A DNA stretch of 15,971 nucleotides from Desulfobacteraceae bacterium (GTDB lineage: Bacteria; Desulfobacterota; Desulfobacteria; Desulfobacterales; Desulfosalsimonadaceae): contig JAGGYV010000229.1 in assembly GCA_021162325.1 (NCBI GenBank), positions 1 through 15,971 of the forward strand. Reading direction: 5' to 3'. Each line of letters begins with the position of its first letter. Within the stretch, counting starts at the first letter, position 1. This document shows, piece by piece, positions 14,003 through 15,971 of the stretch. A model generated the notes under the pieces. The model did no database searches and had not been told where the DNA came from. It was given only the letters and a program-made list of their open reading frames with translations. The position numbers and the translations under genes were made by a program.

Positions 14003-15971
14003 ATGAATGCACCGGACCGAATTATTCAGCTCACCCAAACGTTCCATGATAATTTAGACAGCTACAAAAAAGGAATTTACAATGAAACCCAGGTGCGCCT
14101 GGAGTTCATTAATCCGCTGTTTGAGGAACTCGGCTGGGATGTGAGGAACAAGCAGGGGTATGCGGAAGCTTACAAGGATGTTATCCACGAAGACGCTATC
14201 AAGGTCGGCGGGGTGACCAAAGCACCGGATTATTGTTTCCGTGTGGGCGGAAATCGCAAATTTTTTCTGGAAGCCAAAAAACCGTCCGTGAATATCAAAG
14301 ATGATATCCATCCGGCATTTCAACTGCGCCGGTATGCCTGGAGCGCCAAGCTGCCGCTGAGTGTTTTAACAGATTTTGAGGAATTTGCCGTTTACGACTG
14401 CCGGGTCAAGCCTGCCCAAACCGATAAGGTGTCCCACTCCCGCATTGCCTATTTTACATACACGGATTATGTCGATAAGTGGTCGGAAATGAACAGTATC
14501 TTTTCCAAAGAAGCGGTGCTTAAAGGATCCTTTGATCGGTATGTGGAAACCAACAAGGTCAAAAAAGGAACCACGGAGGTGGATACCGCATTTTTGCAGG
14601 AAATCGAGCGGTGGCGTGAGCTTCTGGCCCGTAACATTGCGTTGCGCAATTCTTCGCTCAGTCAGCGTGAACTCAATTTTGCGGTTCAGCAGACCATTGA
14701 CCGGATTATTTTTTTAAGAATTTGTGAAGACCGGGGCATCGAGAATTACGGACGGTTGATGGCGCTGAAAAACGGCACAAATACGTACCCTCGCTTATTT
14801 GAGCTGTTTAAACAAGCGGATGCGAAATACAACTCCGGTTTGTTTCATTTTAAATCTGAAAAAGGCAGAGAGAATATTGACAGCCTCAGTCCTGATCTGA
14901 AAGTGGACGACAAGGCGTTAAAAGATATTTTTAAGAATCTTTATTATCCGGACAGTCCCTATGAGTTTTCCGTACTCCCGGCAGACATTCTGGGGCAGGT
15001 ATATGAAAAATTTTTGGGCAAGGTTATTTGCCTGACCCCTTCACACCATGCGAAAATAGAGGAAAAACCCGAAGTCCGCAAAGCCGGCGGCGTGTATTAT
15101 ACGCCCACCTATATTGTCGATTACATCGTTAAAAATACGGTAGGAAAGCTGGTACAAGGTAAAAAACCCGGTCCCCGTGGTGCGGTCAGTAAATTGAAAA
15201 TTCTTGATCCAGCCTGCGGGTCCGGCTCGTTTCTGATCGGTGCATACCAGTTTTTGCTGGATTGGCATCTTGATCAGTATATCCGTGATCAAGCAACCGG
15301 GGATGATCCGGGAAAATGGGCCAAAGGCAAGACGCCCCGGGTGTATCTGACAGACAAGGGCGACTGGCGGCTGACCACGGATGAGCGCAAGCGGATTCTG
15401 ATCAACAATATCTACGGGGTGGACATTGATACCCAGGCGGTGGAAGTCACCAAGCTGTCTTTATTGCTCAAGGTTTTGGAAGGCGAAGACGAGCAGAGCA
15501 TCGGCAAGCAGATGTTCCTGTTTCAGCAGCGGGTGCTGCCGGATCTGGAAAATAATATCAAGTGCGGCAATTCACTCATCGGGCCGGATTTTTATGACCA
15601 TCAGCAGATGAATCTTTTAGAAGACGAGGAGATTTTCCGGGTCAATGCGTTTGACTGGCACACGGAGTTTTCCGATATTATGAATAATGGTGGATTTGAT
15701 GCGGTGATCGGGAATCCGCCGTATGGGGCTTTTTTAAATAAAGAAGATAAGGACTTTGTTAAAGAAAATTTTAATTCATATAATTACAAATATGACAGTT
15801 ACATTTATTTTATTGAAAAAGCTATTAGTCTCTCGAACATTAAAGGATATATAAGTTTTATTGTTCCTGAGTTGTGGCTAAAGCTTGAAAGCGCAGTCTG
15901 TTTAAGAAAATATATTGCTGAGCATGTTGCATTTGAACGCTTACATATTTTTGGCGAGAAAGTATTTTTAA
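14003..15971 (+). CDS. Type IIG-like restriction endonuclease / N6-adenine DNA methyltransferase (incomplete, runs off the right edge)
   Basis: The frame is open from ATG 14003 to the end of the window: 656 codons and no stop, so the 3' part is missing. The N-terminal region looks like the type I HsdR_N-type PD-(D/E)XK nuclease: Pro75-Asp76, then Glu90-Ala-Lys92 in FFLEAKKP. A helical linker follows (about 190-330). The methylase begins with the family lead KAGGVYYTPTYIVDYIV (about 357-373), then motif I DPACGSGSF (402-410) for S-adenosylmethionine, IYGVDIDTQAVEVTKLSL, and motif IV NPPY (571-574) in VIGNPPYG. This is the plan of single-chain enzymes that both cut and methylate DNA, with the target-recognition domain at the missing C-terminus. 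AGGA lies about 11 bases upstream of the start. GC drops sharply right after NPPY. A gene lacking the nuclease role (pure methylase) is unlikely given the intact PD-ExK. Confidence 0.88.
   Translation, partial: MNAPDRIIQLTQTFHDNLDSYKKGIYNETQVRLEFINPLFEELGWDVRNKQGYAEAYKDVIHEDAIKVGGVTKAPDYCFRVGGNRKFFLEAKKPSVNIKDDIHPAFQLRRYAWSAKLPLSVLTDFEEFAVYDCRVKPAQTDKVSHSRIAYFTYTDYVDKWSEMNSIFSKEAVLKGSFDRYVETNKVKKGTTEVDTAFLQEIERWRELLARNIALRNSSLSQRELNFAVQQTIDRIIFLRICEDRGIENYGRLMALKNGTNTYPRLFELFKQADAKYNSGLFHFKSEKGRENIDSLSPDLKVDDKALKDIFKNLYYPDSPYEFSVLPADILGQVYEKFLGKVICLTPSHHAKIEEKPEVRKAGGVYYTPTYIVDYIVKNTVGKLVQGKKPGPRGAVSKLKILDPACGSGSFLIGAYQFLLDWHLDQYIRDQATGDDPGKWAKGKTPRVYLTDKGDWRLTTDERKRILINNIYGVDIDTQAVEVTKLSLLLKVLEGEDEQSIGKQMFLFQQRVLPDLENNIKCGNSLIGPDFYDHQQMNLLEDEEIFRVNAFDWHTEFSDIMNNGGFDAVIGNPPYGAFLNKEDKDFVKENFNSYNYKYDSYIYFIEKAISLSNIKGYISFIVPELWLKLESAVCLRKYIAEHVAFERLHIFGEKVFL

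Overview
The window looks like part of the chromosome of a mesophilic Gram-negative bacterium with moderate GC content. The likely group is the sulfate-reducing Desulfobacterales or a near relative. This rests on the anaerobic GlpA/GlpB pair, the Pqi-type MCE operon with lipoprotein (an outer membrane is implied), protein style, and scattered inverted-repeat elements of a kind I associate with that group. No 16S rRNA or tRNA is present, so the taxonomy is inference.

Layout. 1-279: end of an unidentified gene fragment and a strong hairpin terminator. 280-3161 (minus): glpA then glpB, two subunits of anaerobic glycerol-3-phosphate dehydrogenase, without glpC at either side. 3267-3696: a small gene graveyard with a C-terminal scrap of a probable membrane transporter (minus) and a broken 2-hydroxyacyl-CoA dehydratase/benzoyl-CoA reductase-like gene (plus) carrying an in-frame TGA. 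3720-4182 (plus): a small lipoprotein and an S4-domain RNA-binding protein. 4183-4583: non-coding, with nested inverted repeats. 4584-5756 (minus): argJ. 5866-6606 (plus): truA, divergent from argJ with apparently overlapping -35 boxes. 6637-10175 (plus): a tightly overlapping four-gene Pqi operon (two half-size PqiA proteins, a three-MCE-domain PqiB, and PqiC lipoprotein), probably a lipid-trafficking machine bridging inner and outer membrane. 10248-12083 (minus): ClC chloride transporter/channel with two CBS domains. 12277-13590 (minus): PLP aminotransferase. A MITE-like repeat lies between these two and provides the stop codon of the aminotransferase. 13688-13859: a second inverted-repeat element. 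14003-15971 (plus, runs off the end): a type IIG-like restriction-modification protein with N-terminal PD-(D/E)XK nuclease and an N6-adenine methylase; its composition turns sharply AT-rich just after the NPPY motif.

Most of the window is ordinary housekeeping or envelope biology. The accessory signals are the decayed genes at 3.3-3.7 kb, the two repeat elements, and the restriction-modification gene at the right end. I found no CRISPR array, transposase, integrase or phage gene, and no clearly novel multi-gene system.
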